From NCBI GenBank assembly GCA_002338565.1, contig DDIN01000004.1:104604-168603 (forward strand): a DNA stretch of 64,000 nt, written 5' to 3'. Positions 25,257-34,367 of the stretch are shown piece after piece. The first letter of the stretch is position 1. The number at the start of each line of letters is the position of its first letter. The position numbers were made by a program, and so were the translations under genes. The notes under the pieces were generated by a model. That model made no database searches. It had not been told where the DNA came from and worked only from the letters and a program-made list of their open reading frames with translations. This DNA is from Hyphomonadaceae bacterium UBA1849. Its GTDB lineage: Bacteria; Pseudomonadota; Alphaproteobacteria; Caulobacterales; Hyphomonadaceae.

Positions 25257-26625
25257 CGTCGTTTCTCACTTCCAGCATGTCAGCAAGGTCAGCCAGCCGC
25301 TTAATCGGCGTGTAAGTCAGGCTGCCATGCTTTCGCTGAGGTCCTTCTGGTCCGAATGCGCACTTGAAGCCAAGTCTCTCTGCTTCTTTTAGCCGTGCAT
25401 CCATTCGAGCGACAGGGCGAATCGCACCTGAAAGTGCAATTTCTCCGAAAAAGATTGATTTTTCAGGGAGCGGTTGGTCAGCCATGGACGATAATAAGGC
25501 AGCGGCCGCGGCGAGATCACCCGCGGGCTCCACCATGCGATAGCCGCCAGCGACAGACAGATAGATATCGCGGCCACCAATCTGCAGGCCGCAACGTGCT
25601 TCCAGTACGGCGATCATCATGGCGAGCCGGTTATTGTCCCATCCAACAACCGAGCGGCGCGGCGTACCGTAAGCTGCCGGGCCAGCCAGCGCCTGCACTT
25701 CGGCGAGCATCGGGCGGGAGCCTTCCATCGCCGCGAAGACAGCTGCGCCTCCCGTGTGATCATCGTCCGAGCTCAGGAACAAGGCCGAAGGTTCGCTCGC
25801 TGGGGCGAGGCCATAGGCAGACATCTCGAAAATGCCGATTTCATCAGTCGGTCCGAAGCGGTTCTTCACCGCGCGCAGAATGCGGAACTGGTGACCGCGT
25901 TCGCCTTCAAAATAGAACACGGTATCGACCATGTGCTCCACGACGCGAGGTCCGGCAATCTGACCTTCCTTGGTGACGTGGCCGACAATGACCAGAGCGC
26001 AGCCACTTTTCTTGGCGAATCGTACAAGTTCCTGAGCGCAGGCTCTTACCTGTGAGACAGAGCCGGGCGCGGCTTCAACACTGTCTGACCAGAGCGTCTG
26101 AATCGAGTCGATGACAACAAAATCAGGCTTTGCCTTCTTGAGCGCGGAAAGAATGGTCCGCAGGTCCGTTTCCGTTGCGAGCTTAACAGGGCTGGAGGCT
26201 ACTTTGAGCCGTTCTGCGCGATCCTGAATCTGCGCTGCAGCTTCCTCTCCAGAGACATATACCGTTTCCAGTCCATTGCGTGCGAGGCGTGCTGTGACCT
26301 GAAGCAGAAGTGTCGACTTACCAATGCCAGGGTCACCGCCGATCAGCGTCGCGGATGCAGGCACCAGACCGCCGCCGAAGACGCGATCGAGTTCATCGAC
26401 GCCGAGCTTGGTACGCTCCGGTGCTTCTCGGTGATCATCAAGGCTGGAAAACTCTAGCGGTCCGCCAGCGGTTTTCTTGCTGGTCGGTTTCAGGCCGCCC
26501 GGGGCCGCGCTGATCGTTTCTTCGACGAGCGTATTCCACTCGCCGCAGCCTTCGCATTTGCCATTCCATTTGGAATGAACAGTGCCGCAGGACTGACAGA
26601 TGAATTGGGTAGTCGTTTTAGCCAT
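25249..26625 (-). CDS. radA: DNA repair protein RadA
   Basis: 458-residue RecA-like ATPase that drives branch migration of recombination intermediates. Order: N-terminal zinc finger (Cys10, Cys13, Cys24, Cys27), Walker A GDPGIGKST, KNRFG motif (KNRFGPTDEIGIFEM), then a Lon-protease-like C-terminal domain (IYLSVAGGYRMVEPAGDL). The reading frame reaches 43 codons further upstream, but the family begins with MAKxxxxFxCQxCG, so the start is at 26625. First gene of a radA-cvpA-purF-SDR operon. Confidence 0.95.
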   Translation of the reverse strand: MAKTTTQFICQSCGTVHSKWNGKCEGCGEWNTLVEETISAAPGGLKPTSKKTAGGPLEFSSLDDHREAPERTKLGVDELDRVFGGGLVPASATLIGGDPGIGKSTLLLQVTARLARNGLETVYVSGEEAAAQIQDRAERLKVASSPVKLATETDLRTILSALKKAKPDFVVIDSIQTLWSDSVEAAPGSVSQVRACAQELVRFAKKSGCALVIVGHVTKEGQIAGPRVVEHMVDTVFYFEGERGHQFRILRAVKNRFGPTDEIGIFEMSAYGLAPASEPSALFLSSDDDHTGGAAVFAAMEGSRPMLAEVQALAGPAAYGTPRRSVVGWDNNRLAMMIAVLEARCGLQIGGRDIYLSVAGGYRMVEPAGDLAAAAALLSSMADQPLPEKSIFFGEIALSGAIRPVARMDARLKEAERLGFKCAFGPEGPQRKHGSLTYTPIKRLADLADMLEVRNDDE

Positions 26626-26729
26626 AGCGATAAGCGGTATAGTGTTGAGGCGTGTTCGTAAAACCAATTCGAAACCGATTACAATCATAACTTCATCAGG
26701 CGCTGGCTTTGCCGCTCGTGTCCGGATAA

Positions 26730-27938
26730 ATGATCGGCATGAAGCGCATCGCAATCATCGGATCAGGACCTGCCGGTCTTATGGCGGCGCAATCTGCGCT
26801 GGAGCAGGGCGCGCGAGTGTCGATCTATGAAGCAATGCCTTCGGCTGCCCGAAAATTTCTGATGGCCGGCAAAAGCGGGCTGAATATCTCTCACTCCGAA
26901 CAGGTCGAGCAGTTCATAGGTCGCTACCACGCACCGGTCGAACGGCTGAAAGCTATGGTCTCGGCGTTCAATGCGTCGGACGTTCGTGACTGGATGGAGG
27001 TGTTGGACGAGCCGTCTTTCGTGGGGTCATCAGGACGAGTTTTTCCGGTTGCGATGAAAGCCTCTCCGCTACTTCGAAAGTGGCTGCGAAAACTGGCAGA
27101 GCAGGGCGCAGAACTGCATACCCGCCACCGATGGACCGGATGGACATCAGAGGGATTGCTCGCATTTTCGACGCAGAGCGGTTCAGTTCAGGTCGAAAGC
27201 GACGCAACCATTCTCGCGCTTGGCGGCAAGAGCTGGTCGAGGCTCGGATCTGATGGGCAATGGGCGGATATTCTTTGTGAACGCGGTGTGTCCATTGATC
27301 CGTTTGAGCCGTCCAATTGCGGTATGGAGGTAGGCTGGAGTGACCGTTTGCTGTCTCAGCATGAAGGCGCTCCAGTGAAGAGTATCGCGTTGAAAATGGG
27401 TGATAAGAGTTCGCGCGGCGACATCGTGATTACACGCCTCGGCATTGAAAGCGGCGCGCTCTATCCTGTCGCGGCCGATTTGCGCAAAGAGCTGTCATCC
27501 AATGGATCAGCAACGCTGCCGATTGATCTTGTGCCGGACGTGCAAACGGATGTGCTGGCCAAACGCCTTGCTTCTGCAAACAGAAAAGACTCCATGTCGA
27601 ACCGGCTCCGTAAGGCTGCACGGCTGGATAAGGTAAAAGTCGCGCTGGTGAACGAGGTCACCCGTGGATCACCTCCGGGCGATCCTTCTGAACTTGCCGC
27701 ATTGCTGAAAGCGCTGCCCTTTACTGTGACAGGTACAGCGCCAATGGATGACGCCATCTCAACTGCAGGCGGGGTGTCCTGGGACGCACTGGATGAGCAT
27801 TTAATGCTGAAGGCCGTTCCCAACACCTATTGCGTGGGTGAAATGGTGTCATGGGATGCGCCGACCGGCGGTTATCTTCTCACGGCCTGCATGGCGATGG
27901 GCAAAGCAGCAGGTGAGGCCGCTGCTAAGGCTACATAG
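26730..27938 (+). CDS. HI0933/BaiN-type flavoprotein (TIGR03862-like)
   Basis: 402-residue FAD-binding protein. N-terminal dinucleotide fold IAIIGSGPAGLMAAQSALEQGA, then the family's KFLMAGKSGLNISHSE, and a C-terminal FAD motif with CVGEMVSWDAPTGGYLLTACMAMG. These mark the HI0933-like oxidoreductases; activity is mostly unknown. The start could be the ATG at 26730 or one three codons later (MKRIAIIG). The stop overlaps the stop of the converging mlaF by 8 bases. Confidence 0.9.
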   Translation: MIGMKRIAIIGSGPAGLMAAQSALEQGARVSIYEAMPSAARKFLMAGKSGLNISHSEQVEQFIGRYHAPVERLKAMVSAFNASDVRDWMEVLDEPSFVGSSGRVFPVAMKASPLLRKWLRKLAEQGAELHTRHRWTGWTSEGLLAFSTQSGSVQVESDATILALGGKSWSRLGSDGQWADILCERGVSIDPFEPSNCGMEVGWSDRLLSQHEGAPVKSIALKMGDKSSRGDIVITRLGIESGALYPVAADLRKELSSNGSATLPIDLVPDVQTDVLAKRLASANRKDSMSNRLRKAARLDKVKVALVNEVTRGSPPGDPSELAALLKALPFTVTGTAPMDDAISTAGGVSWDALDEHLMLKAVPNTYCVGEMVSWDAPTGGYLLTACMAMGKAAGEAAAKAT

Positions 27939-28689
27939 CCGGTTGAATAGGGCCGTCTGCACGACCGTGAACGAACTGGTCGACATACTCATTACCTGAA
28001 TCATCTACCGTGTCGGCAGGGCCGCGCCAGATGATCTTACCTTCATAGAGCATGGCGATCTCGTCGCCGATTTTGCGCGCAGACGGCATGTCGTGCGTGA
28101 TCGAAACCGACGCGGCGCCAAGTCCCTTCACCTGTTCGACAATGAGATCGTTGATCGCGTCCGCCGTGATCGGGTCAAGACCGGTCGTCGGCTCGTCAAA
28201 AAAGATGAGGTCAGGGCGTGTCGCAATTGCGCGCGCAAGGCCTACGCGCTTCTGCATGCCGCCGGACAGTTCAGCCGGATAAAGATCAGCAACTTCGCTT
28301 CCAAGACGCACCTTCTTCAGCGTTTCGATAGCGTGATCCTTGGCATCTGATTTCGATGTGCCTGATTTGCCGAGCAGTTTGAATGACACGTTTTGCCAGA
28401 TTGGCAGACTGTCAAACAGAGCGCCGCCCTGAAACAGCATTCCGGTGCGCGCAAGCATAGCTTCGCGCGCCTTTTTCTTGTTCAGCTTCTCACCGTCGAA
28501 CAGGATTTCGCCTTCATCAGGTTTCATCAGGCCGAGTGCACATTTGAGCGAAACAGATTTGCCCGTGCCTGAGCCACCAATGATTACGAGGGATTTGCCC
28601 GGCGCGACATCGATATCGAGGCCCTGAAGAATTTTCTTCGGTCCGAATGCCTTGTGGACATTCGTCATCTGGAGAAGTGGTTGGGTCAC
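27931..28689 (-). CDS. mlaF: MlaF-type ABC transporter ATP-binding protein
   Basis: 252-residue ATPase of the phospholipid (Mla) transport system that maintains outer-membrane lipid asymmetry. Walker A IIGGSGTGKSV, ABC signature ELSGGMQKR, Walker B DLIFFDEPTTGLDP, His-loop SITHDM. The start overlaps the mlaE stop by 4 bases. No mlaD (MCE) gene follows: the next gene is convergent, so the substrate-binding partner must be elsewhere. Confidence 0.94.
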   Translation of the reverse strand: MTQPLLQMTNVHKAFGPKKILQGLDIDVAPGKSLVIIGGSGTGKSVSLKCALGLMKPDEGEILFDGEKLNKKKAREAMLARTGMLFQGGALFDSLPIWQNVSFKLLGKSGTSKSDAKDHAIETLKKVRLGSEVADLYPAELSGGMQKRVGLARAIATRPDLIFFDEPTTGLDPITADAINDLIVEQVKGLGAASVSITHDMPSARKIGDEIAMLYEGKIIWRGPADTVDDSGNEYVDQFVHGRADGPIQPAM

Positions 28690-29489
28690 AGGCCAATCCT
28701 CGTGAAGAGCGTTGTCATGAGGAAGTTCGAGAAGAAGATCAGAACCGCGCTGGAGACAACGGCAAGCGTTGCGGCACGGCCAACGCCGCTTGCGCCGCCC
28801 TGGCAGTTCTGGCCGTGATAACAGCCCATGAGAGCGACGACGCCGCCAAACACAGCGGCTTTGATGAGGCCGCCGATCACGTCGCCGCCGGTGACATAAT
28901 CCATCGTGTTCTTGATGTAGAGATTGCCGTTAAAGTCCAGGGTGCCGGTTGCAACCAGATAGCCGCCATAAACGCCGATAATGTCAGCGATCAGGACGAG
29001 GATAGGTAGCGTCAGAACGGCGGCCCAGAAACGCGGGGCATACAAATACTGGAACGGGCTGGTTGAGAGCGTGTGAAGCGCATCGATTTGCTCGGTAACC
29101 TTCATCGTGCCGACTTCTGCCGCAATGCCTGCGCTGACGCGCCCTGCAAGCATCAAAGCCGCAAGAACCGGCCCGAGTTCACGGGTTATGCCGAGGACAA
29201 CAATGTTCGGAACGAATTGTTCCGCGTTAAAGCGCGACCCGCCGACGAAAATATTCAGCGCGAGTGCAGCGCCCGTAAAAATAGCCGTCAGGCCAACAAC
29301 AGGCAGCGAGAAATATCCAATGCGAATGCACTGTTTCAGCGTTTCGCCGAAGAAAACCCATGGCGTGAGGGCAGCGAGTTTGACGCGCGTGATGAATGTC
29401 GCGAGACGCCCGGCCTCGCCAAGCAGTCCAAGCACGGCTGCGCCGACCCACTGAAAGGGTCTGAATACTACTGGGATGGTGTCAGCCAA
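28686..29489 (-). CDS. mlaE: MlaE-type ABC transporter permease
   Basis: 267-residue integral membrane protein with the MlaE signature GITRELGPVLAALMLAGRVSAGIAAEVGTM and five to six hydrophobic segments. It forms the membrane part of the Mla lipid transporter with the overlapping mlaF product. It starts 3 bases after the alr stop, so the operon reads dnaB-alr-mlaE-mlaF. Confidence 0.94.
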   Translation of the reverse strand: MADTIPVVFRPFQWVGAAVLGLLGEAGRLATFITRVKLAALTPWVFFGETLKQCIRIGYFSLPVVGLTAIFTGAALALNIFVGGSRFNAEQFVPNIVVLGITRELGPVLAALMLAGRVSAGIAAEVGTMKVTEQIDALHTLSTSPFQYLYAPRFWAAVLTLPILVLIADIIGVYGGYLVATGTLDFNGNLYIKNTMDYVTGGDVIGGLIKAAVFGGVVALMGCYHGQNCQGGASGVGRAATLAVVSSAVLIFFSNFLMTTLFTRIGL

Positions 29490-29492
29490 TTG

Positions 29493-30638
29493 TCAGTCCT
29501 CGTCCTGCCACTCTCGTGAGATGCGACCGCCAAGGCGACTCGTCAACTCATAACCTATGGTTCCAAGAGCTTCGGCTTGTATTTCCAGCCCCGCTTTGGG
29601 GCCAATGAATTCTATGTGAGACCCTATAGCAGGCGGTTCAGGCAAATCTGTGACATCGACGGTCATAAGATCCATAGAAACGCGGCCGACAATCGGGCAA
29701 GGGCCGCCTTCATGCATTCCGAACCCGTAATTGGAGGCCGAGCGAAGATATCCGTCAGCATAGCCTAGCGAAACAGTAGCCAGCGTCATCGGGTATTTCG
29801 CTTCGAACGTTGCCCCATAGCCGGTGTGTTCGCCTGCTTCGATACTAAATACATTCAAAATGGGCGCTGTGACGCTCATGGCGGGTTTCAGGCGAAGCTC
29901 TGGCGGACGGGCAGGGCCGCCGCCATAGAGTGCGATACCGGGGCGGATCAAATCGAAATGATAGTCGGGGCCGAGATAGCTTGCGGCAGTCGCCGAAAGG
30001 CTCGCTTTGCTTTCCGGAAATGCGGCAACCACCTCACGGAATTTTTGTAGCTGCTGAGCATTCATCGCGTGTTCCGGCTGATCCGCGCAGGCAAGGTGGC
30101 TCATCACCAACACAGGCGGGGTGCCCGATGTAAGCCCTTTTACCTCTGCCAGATCAGACAGTCTTAGACCAAGGCGGTTGATGCCGGTGTCGAAGTGAAG
30201 CCCATACGGGCGATCCGGATGCGCCTCCAACCAAAGTTTTACTTCTTCGACGCGATTACAGATCGGCATGAGGTCGTGCTGAATGATCAGCTCCGGCGAG
30301 TCGTTGGTGAGGCCGTGGAATACGAAAATACGTTTATCCGGGCCGACGGCAATACGGACAGCTTCGCCTTCACGCGGATAGGCTATGAAGAAGGTTTCAC
30401 ACCCTTCCGCAGCAAGCTTTGCAGCGACCTCGGCCGCACCGTGGCCGTATGCGTCAGCCTTGACGACAGCTCCAGTCTCACTCGTAGAGCACAAGTCACA
30501 TAACGCGCGGTAATTGGCTGCAATCGTTCCCAGATGGACGACCGATCTCGGCCCGTTCAACTGTTCAGAGGCTACGCCGGACACATCAGTATTCGTCGGC
30601 GTTGTATCGTCGTTCGAGATCGCTGAACTTGGTGACAT
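29493..30638 (-). CDS. alr: alanine racemase
   Basis: PLP enzyme making D-alanine for peptidoglycan. The PLP lysine is in AVVKADAYGHG and the second catalytic residue is the tyrosine in HTGYGATF. About 381 residues from the ATG at 30638, which lies 53 bases inside the end of dnaB. A GTG at 30584, one base after the dnaB stop, is an alternative that would remove 18 residues before the conserved core; neither has a strong Shine-Dalgarno. Located between dnaB and mlaE in one operon. Confidence 0.92.
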   Translation of the reverse strand: MSPSSAISNDDTTPTNTDVSGVASEQLNGPRSVVHLGTIAANYRALCDLCSTSETGAVVKADAYGHGAAEVAAKLAAEGCETFFIAYPREGEAVRIAVGPDKRIFVFHGLTNDSPELIIQHDLMPICNRVEEVKLWLEAHPDRPYGLHFDTGINRLGLRLSDLAEVKGLTSGTPPVLVMSHLACADQPEHAMNAQQLQKFREVVAAFPESKASLSATAASYLGPDYHFDLIRPGIALYGGGPARPPELRLKPAMSVTAPILNVFSIEAGEHTGYGATFEAKYPMTLATVSLGYADGYLRSASNYGFGMHEGGPCPIVGRVSMDLMTVDVTDLPEPPAIGSHIEFIGPKAGLEIQAEALGTIGYELTSRLGGRISREWQDED

Positions 30639-32055
30639 TCGGGTCAAAGTGTAGCTCTACCTTACCAATCGGGCCGTGACGCTGTTTGGATACGATAACT
30701 TCGGCAATATTACGAAGACGTTCCATTCTTTCTTGCCATTCAGCGAATTTTTCACCTGCATCGTCAGGTTCCTGACGTTCCAGATAGTAAGATTCCCGGA
30801 ATACGAAGAGAACGGCGTCCGCATCCTGCTCAATGGAACCCGATTCACGAAGGTCAGAAAGCTGAGGGCGTTTATCGTCGCGCTGCTCGACCTGACGAGA
30901 GAGCTGGGAGAGGGCGATGACGGGTACGTGCAGCTCTTTCGCAAGAGCCTTGAGGCCCATGGTGATCTCAGAGACTTCCTGCACACGTCCCTGCGCACTC
31001 TTTGCGCCAGACCCTGTGATCAGTTGCAGATAGTCGATGATGATCAGGTCCAGGCCATGGCTACGTTTCTGGCGTCGCGCCCGCGCCGAGAGCTGTGAAA
31101 TCGAGATGCCGCCCGTATCGTCGATATAGAGCGGCAGGGATTCAAGTTCAGCCGCTGCATCGCGGAGCTTGTCATACTCATGGCGCTCAAGGTCACCCTG
31201 ACGAATACGGTGTGACTGAATGCCGGAACGCTCAGCGAGAATACGCGTGGCGAGCTGCTCGCACGACATCTCGAGAGAGTAGAAGCCAACAATGCCGCCA
31301 TCTTCCAGAACGCGTTGGCCCTGTTCGTTTTGCGAGGCTTTATAGGCTGCGGCGACGTTATAGGCGATGTTCGTCGCCAGCGACGTCTTACCCATGGACG
31401 GACGACCCGCGAGGATAAGAAGGTCGGAATTGTGCAGACCGCCAAGTTTGCCATCAAGGTCCAGAAGACCGGATGAGATACCTGCAATTTTGCCGTCACG
31501 TTGGAACGCTGCGGTCGCAGACTCGATGGATTCGGTAACCGCCTGGCCAAATGTCTTGAAGCCACCGCGCGCAGAACCGCGCATGGCGAGCGCACCGAGC
31601 TTTTTCTCTGCAGCTTCGATTTGCTGAGAGCCCGGCATGTCTTCTTCCGGGTGAGCGGCGTGTGTCACCATCACCGAGCCGATGTCGATCAGTTCCCGAC
31701 GAATAGCGAGGTCACGCACGATATGGGCGTAGTCGACAATTTCAGGACCGAACGCGGCGTGGTCGAGGAGTTCTGCAAGGTAAGCGGCGCCGCCAATGGT
31801 TTCCAGCATGCCGCGCTTGGCAAAGTCGTCATGCAGTGTGACGCCATCCGCCATTTTGCCGTTCGGAACGAACTTGGCGATAACTTCGTAAATCTCGGCA
31901 TGTGCTGGGTTGTAGAAATCCGTTGAGATCAACAGCTCGGAGACGCGGTGATAGGCGTTGTTGTCGAACAGGATCGCACCCAGAATCGCAGCCTCGGCCG
32001 CAGTGTTATACGGGAGTTCGGATTTCGCGTTCGGAGCTGGATCGTCATATGCCAT
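30586..32055 (-). CDS. dnaB: replicative DNA helicase
   Basis: 489-residue hexameric helicase of the replication fork. N-terminal helical collar domain (LPYNTAAEAAILGAILFDNNAYHR) and a C-terminal RecA-like ATPase with Walker A GRPSMGKTS, Walker B LIIIDYLQL and the motif RQVEQRDDKRPQLSDLRESG. Length is normal and no intein is present. First gene of the dnaB-alr-mlaEF operon. Confidence 0.96.
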   Translation of the reverse strand: MAYDDPAPNAKSELPYNTAAEAAILGAILFDNNAYHRVSELLISTDFYNPAHAEIYEVIAKFVPNGKMADGVTLHDDFAKRGMLETIGGAAYLAELLDHAAFGPEIVDYAHIVRDLAIRRELIDIGSVMVTHAAHPEEDMPGSQQIEAAEKKLGALAMRGSARGGFKTFGQAVTESIESATAAFQRDGKIAGISSGLLDLDGKLGGLHNSDLLILAGRPSMGKTSLATNIAYNVAAAYKASQNEQGQRVLEDGGIVGFYSLEMSCEQLATRILAERSGIQSHRIRQGDLERHEYDKLRDAAAELESLPLYIDDTGGISISQLSARARRQKRSHGLDLIIIDYLQLITGSGAKSAQGRVQEVSEITMGLKALAKELHVPVIALSQLSRQVEQRDDKRPQLSDLRESGSIEQDADAVLFVFRESYYLERQEPDDAGEKFAEWQERMERLRNIAEVIVSKQRHGPIGKVELHFDPNVTKFSDLERRYNADEY

Positions 32056-32154
32056 GAGGCAGCGTTAACCCTTTACTGCGGAAAGATCACGACTTGATTT
32101 TATCTGATTCGCGCTGCGTCCCCGTTTTCCACAGCCAGATGGACCTGTAGCCAA

Positions 32155-32185
32155 CAAAAAGACCGCATTCGGAGGAATGCGGTCT
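32155..32185 (-). terminator. intrinsic terminator of the globin-coupled receptor gene
   Basis: AGACCGCATTC (32160-32170), GGAG loop, GAATGCGGTCT (32175-32185); on the minus strand a T-run follows (A-run at 32156-32160 on +). Confidence 0.85.
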
Positions 32186-32209
32186 CCGTATTCTGTCTTC
32201 GAGGGGGGA

Positions 32210-34192
32210 TCAGTCTTCGAATTGAATACCGCCACGATTGCCGCTCGCCCAGCGAACGGTGCCCTTCTTGTTGCCCTTGTAGAACATGTCGAAGAGTTGG
32301 CCGACTTCGCTCTGGGAGACGCCTTCAATACCAATCCCGCCCGCGTTTTCGTTTACGACTTCCGCTTTGATTGTGCGTTCACCGGCCTTCAATTCGACTT
32401 TTTCGCCGAAAATCGGTTTGCGGTCGCGCTTACGACGCTCGGAGATAGACTCGCGTGAGTGGAAGAACGCAGAAACATCATTCAGCTTCTCGACGACTTC
32501 GATACTTGCCCGATCAAGCTCTGTGAGCTTTGTCATCGCCAGTTCCATTTCTCCACGCTCTTTCGCTGCGAGCGCTTCGGCGGAGGCTTTGTGTACTCGT
32601 TGATGTGGTTCCAGCAGTGAACGGAACGCTTCAAGATTGCGGAGTTCGCCATCTTCGACACTGTCATACCACTTGCCGAGACGGCAGTTGTGATTGTCCG
32701 GTACCTCGTTAGATTTCCATTCACCACGGCCAAGAACTGCATCGACAACACGTTTCTTGAACATTGTGTGGTCGATTTTGGCCATTTCACAAAGTGATCG
32801 CGAAGAGGATGCGCGGAACCACTGCGTGGCGGCTTTTGAAAGATTGCCATTGCTGTCGGTCATCGATCCAGCAATGTCGTCGAGGCAGGAAGAATTCTCA
32901 CGTGCGAGGTCAGTCATACCCACGATGTGGCTCGAGATTTCGCGCGCGGAGCTTTCCTGCTGCTCGAGGATTTGAGCGACTTCGCTCATGCGTCCGGCAA
33001 CGCCTTCCATCTGGCTGCCGGCGCCTTCGATCTGGTCACTGGCATTGTTGAGCGTTTCCTCGCCGGTATCGATCGCTTCGCGAGTTGCTGCGAAGTTCGC
33101 ACTAATGCGGTCAATCTCGGCTTGAAGGGTCTGGATGCGGCTTGCGACGTCTTCCGTCGCTGACGCAGTCTGGTTCGCAAGGGCCTTCACTTCGCTTGCA
33201 ACAACCGCAAAGCCTTTGCCGGCATCCCCTGCGCGGGCAGCTTCGATGGTTGCGTTGAGAGCCAGAAGGTTCGTCTGGTCCGCAATAGACTGGATCACAG
33301 ACATAACGTCGTTGATTTCCGCGGCTGCACCTTGCAGGGATGACAGGCTCTGATTGCTTCGTTCGGCAGCTTCGGCAACCGTCGCGATGGCGCCACGCGC
33401 ACGGACAACGCCCTGAACGCCTTCGTTCAGCCGAGTGTTGGTGTCCCCCGCCGCATTCGCCGCATTCTGACTTGTGTCAGAGAGCTGTTGGATAGACGAC
33501 ACCAGTTCCTCGACAGCAGCAGCAACCGATTCGTTGGAGCTGGTTGCTTTCGCTGTGCTGTTGCTGAGCACTGCAAGGTTCAGCGTGACTTTGTTGATGT
33601 CATGCATGGAGTCGGAAATCGTGCGGAGGTTCTGATAGTCATTGTCCTCACGCCATTCGATCGCTTCATGATCGGTCATCTGGCTGGAATAGGATTCATT
33701 TGCCAGCGCCATATCCAGGAACATGCGCGAAATGAGTGTGTTGATGGCTTCTGCGGCGCGCTGCGGCGTAAAGCGGTGCGCTTTTAGAATGCGCGGCACG
33801 GCTTCCATGAGGACGCGGCCATAGCCAGCAATAAACCAGTCGGAAGTCAGACCAATACGGACGTGTGCCGAACCGATTTTTCGAGCATCTTCTTCGAATT
33901 CGCGAATTTCGTTTGTTAGGAATGCTTTTTCCCAGTGGGCTGTTTGTCGCTTGGCCAGATCACCCGCACGGTGTGGCGATTTTTCGATCATTGCCGCCAA
34001 ATTGGGTGTCTGATTAATTCTCGCGTAAAATGCTTCCAGAATATTTTCGATCTCCGGCTTCAGTTCCTTCCAGACGGCTTTAGAGCGCGCGCCATTTGGA
34101 TCTTCGGGCAGGAGATATTTGAAAAGGTCCTCTGACGTTGGTTTTGAAGCCGGTGCAGAGTTTGACGATAATTTTTGTTGTGAAAGAGCCAT
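32210..34192 (-). CDS. soluble globin-coupled methyl-accepting chemotaxis protein with CZB and PilZ domains
   Basis: 660 residues, no membrane segment. (1) Protoglobin-like globin domain, about 22-175, with the likely heme-proximal His86 in KRQTAHWEKAF and the HVRIGLTSDWFIAGY segment. (2) MCP signalling coiled coil, about 195-460, with the hairpin tip SIADQTNLLALNATIEAARA near 302-321. (3) CZB zinc-binding domain, about 470-580, with His475, the HNCRLGKWY motif (His501, Cys503), His530 and His534. (4) PilZ domain, about 584-660, with RxxxR (Arg587, Arg591) and an altered D/NxSxxG (NENAGG, Asn at the Ser position). No chemotaxis genes lie nearby. A GTG four codons upstream is an alternative start. 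It could sense oxygen or another gas, zinc/redox state and c-di-GMP together. Confidence 0.9.
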   Translation of the reverse strand: MALSQQKLSSNSAPASKPTSEDLFKYLLPEDPNGARSKAVWKELKPEIENILEAFYARINQTPNLAAMIEKSPHRAGDLAKRQTAHWEKAFLTNEIREFEEDARKIGSAHVRIGLTSDWFIAGYGRVLMEAVPRILKAHRFTPQRAAEAINTLISRMFLDMALANESYSSQMTDHEAIEWREDNDYQNLRTISDSMHDINKVTLNLAVLSNSTAKATSSNESVAAAVEELVSSIQQLSDTSQNAANAAGDTNTRLNEGVQGVVRARGAIATVAEAAERSNQSLSSLQGAAAEINDVMSVIQSIADQTNLLALNATIEAARAGDAGKGFAVVASEVKALANQTASATEDVASRIQTLQAEIDRISANFAATREAIDTGEETLNNASDQIEGAGSQMEGVAGRMSEVAQILEQQESSAREISSHIVGMTDLARENSSCLDDIAGSMTDSNGNLSKAATQWFRASSSRSLCEMAKIDHTMFKKRVVDAVLGRGEWKSNEVPDNHNCRLGKWYDSVEDGELRNLEAFRSLLEPHQRVHKASAEALAAKERGEMELAMTKLTELDRASIEVVEKLNDVSAFFHSRESISERRKRDRKPIFGEKVELKAGERTIKAEVVNENAGGIGIEGVSQSEVGQLFDMFYKGNKKGTVRWASGNRGGIQFED

Positions 34193-34311
34193 TATTTTGT
34201 CCACTCACCATCTTATTATGGCGAACAGATATACCCATCAGAAATGTAGGTATTCTTAAAATACACACGGCCAATTTTAACGAACCCAGGAAATTTCAGA
34301 TTTTCCCCAAC

Positions 34312-34342
34312 AAAAAAAAGCCACCCCGTGAGAGGTGGCTTT
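34312..34342 (-). terminator. intrinsic terminator of the rpsF-rpsR-rplI operon
   Basis: AAAGCCACC (34317-34325), 8-base loop, GGTGGCTTT (34334-34342); read on the minus strand it is followed by a run of T (A8 at 34312-34319 on +). Confidence 0.88.
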
Positions 34343-34367
34343 CTCTGAATTAGATCGTTTGAAGACC

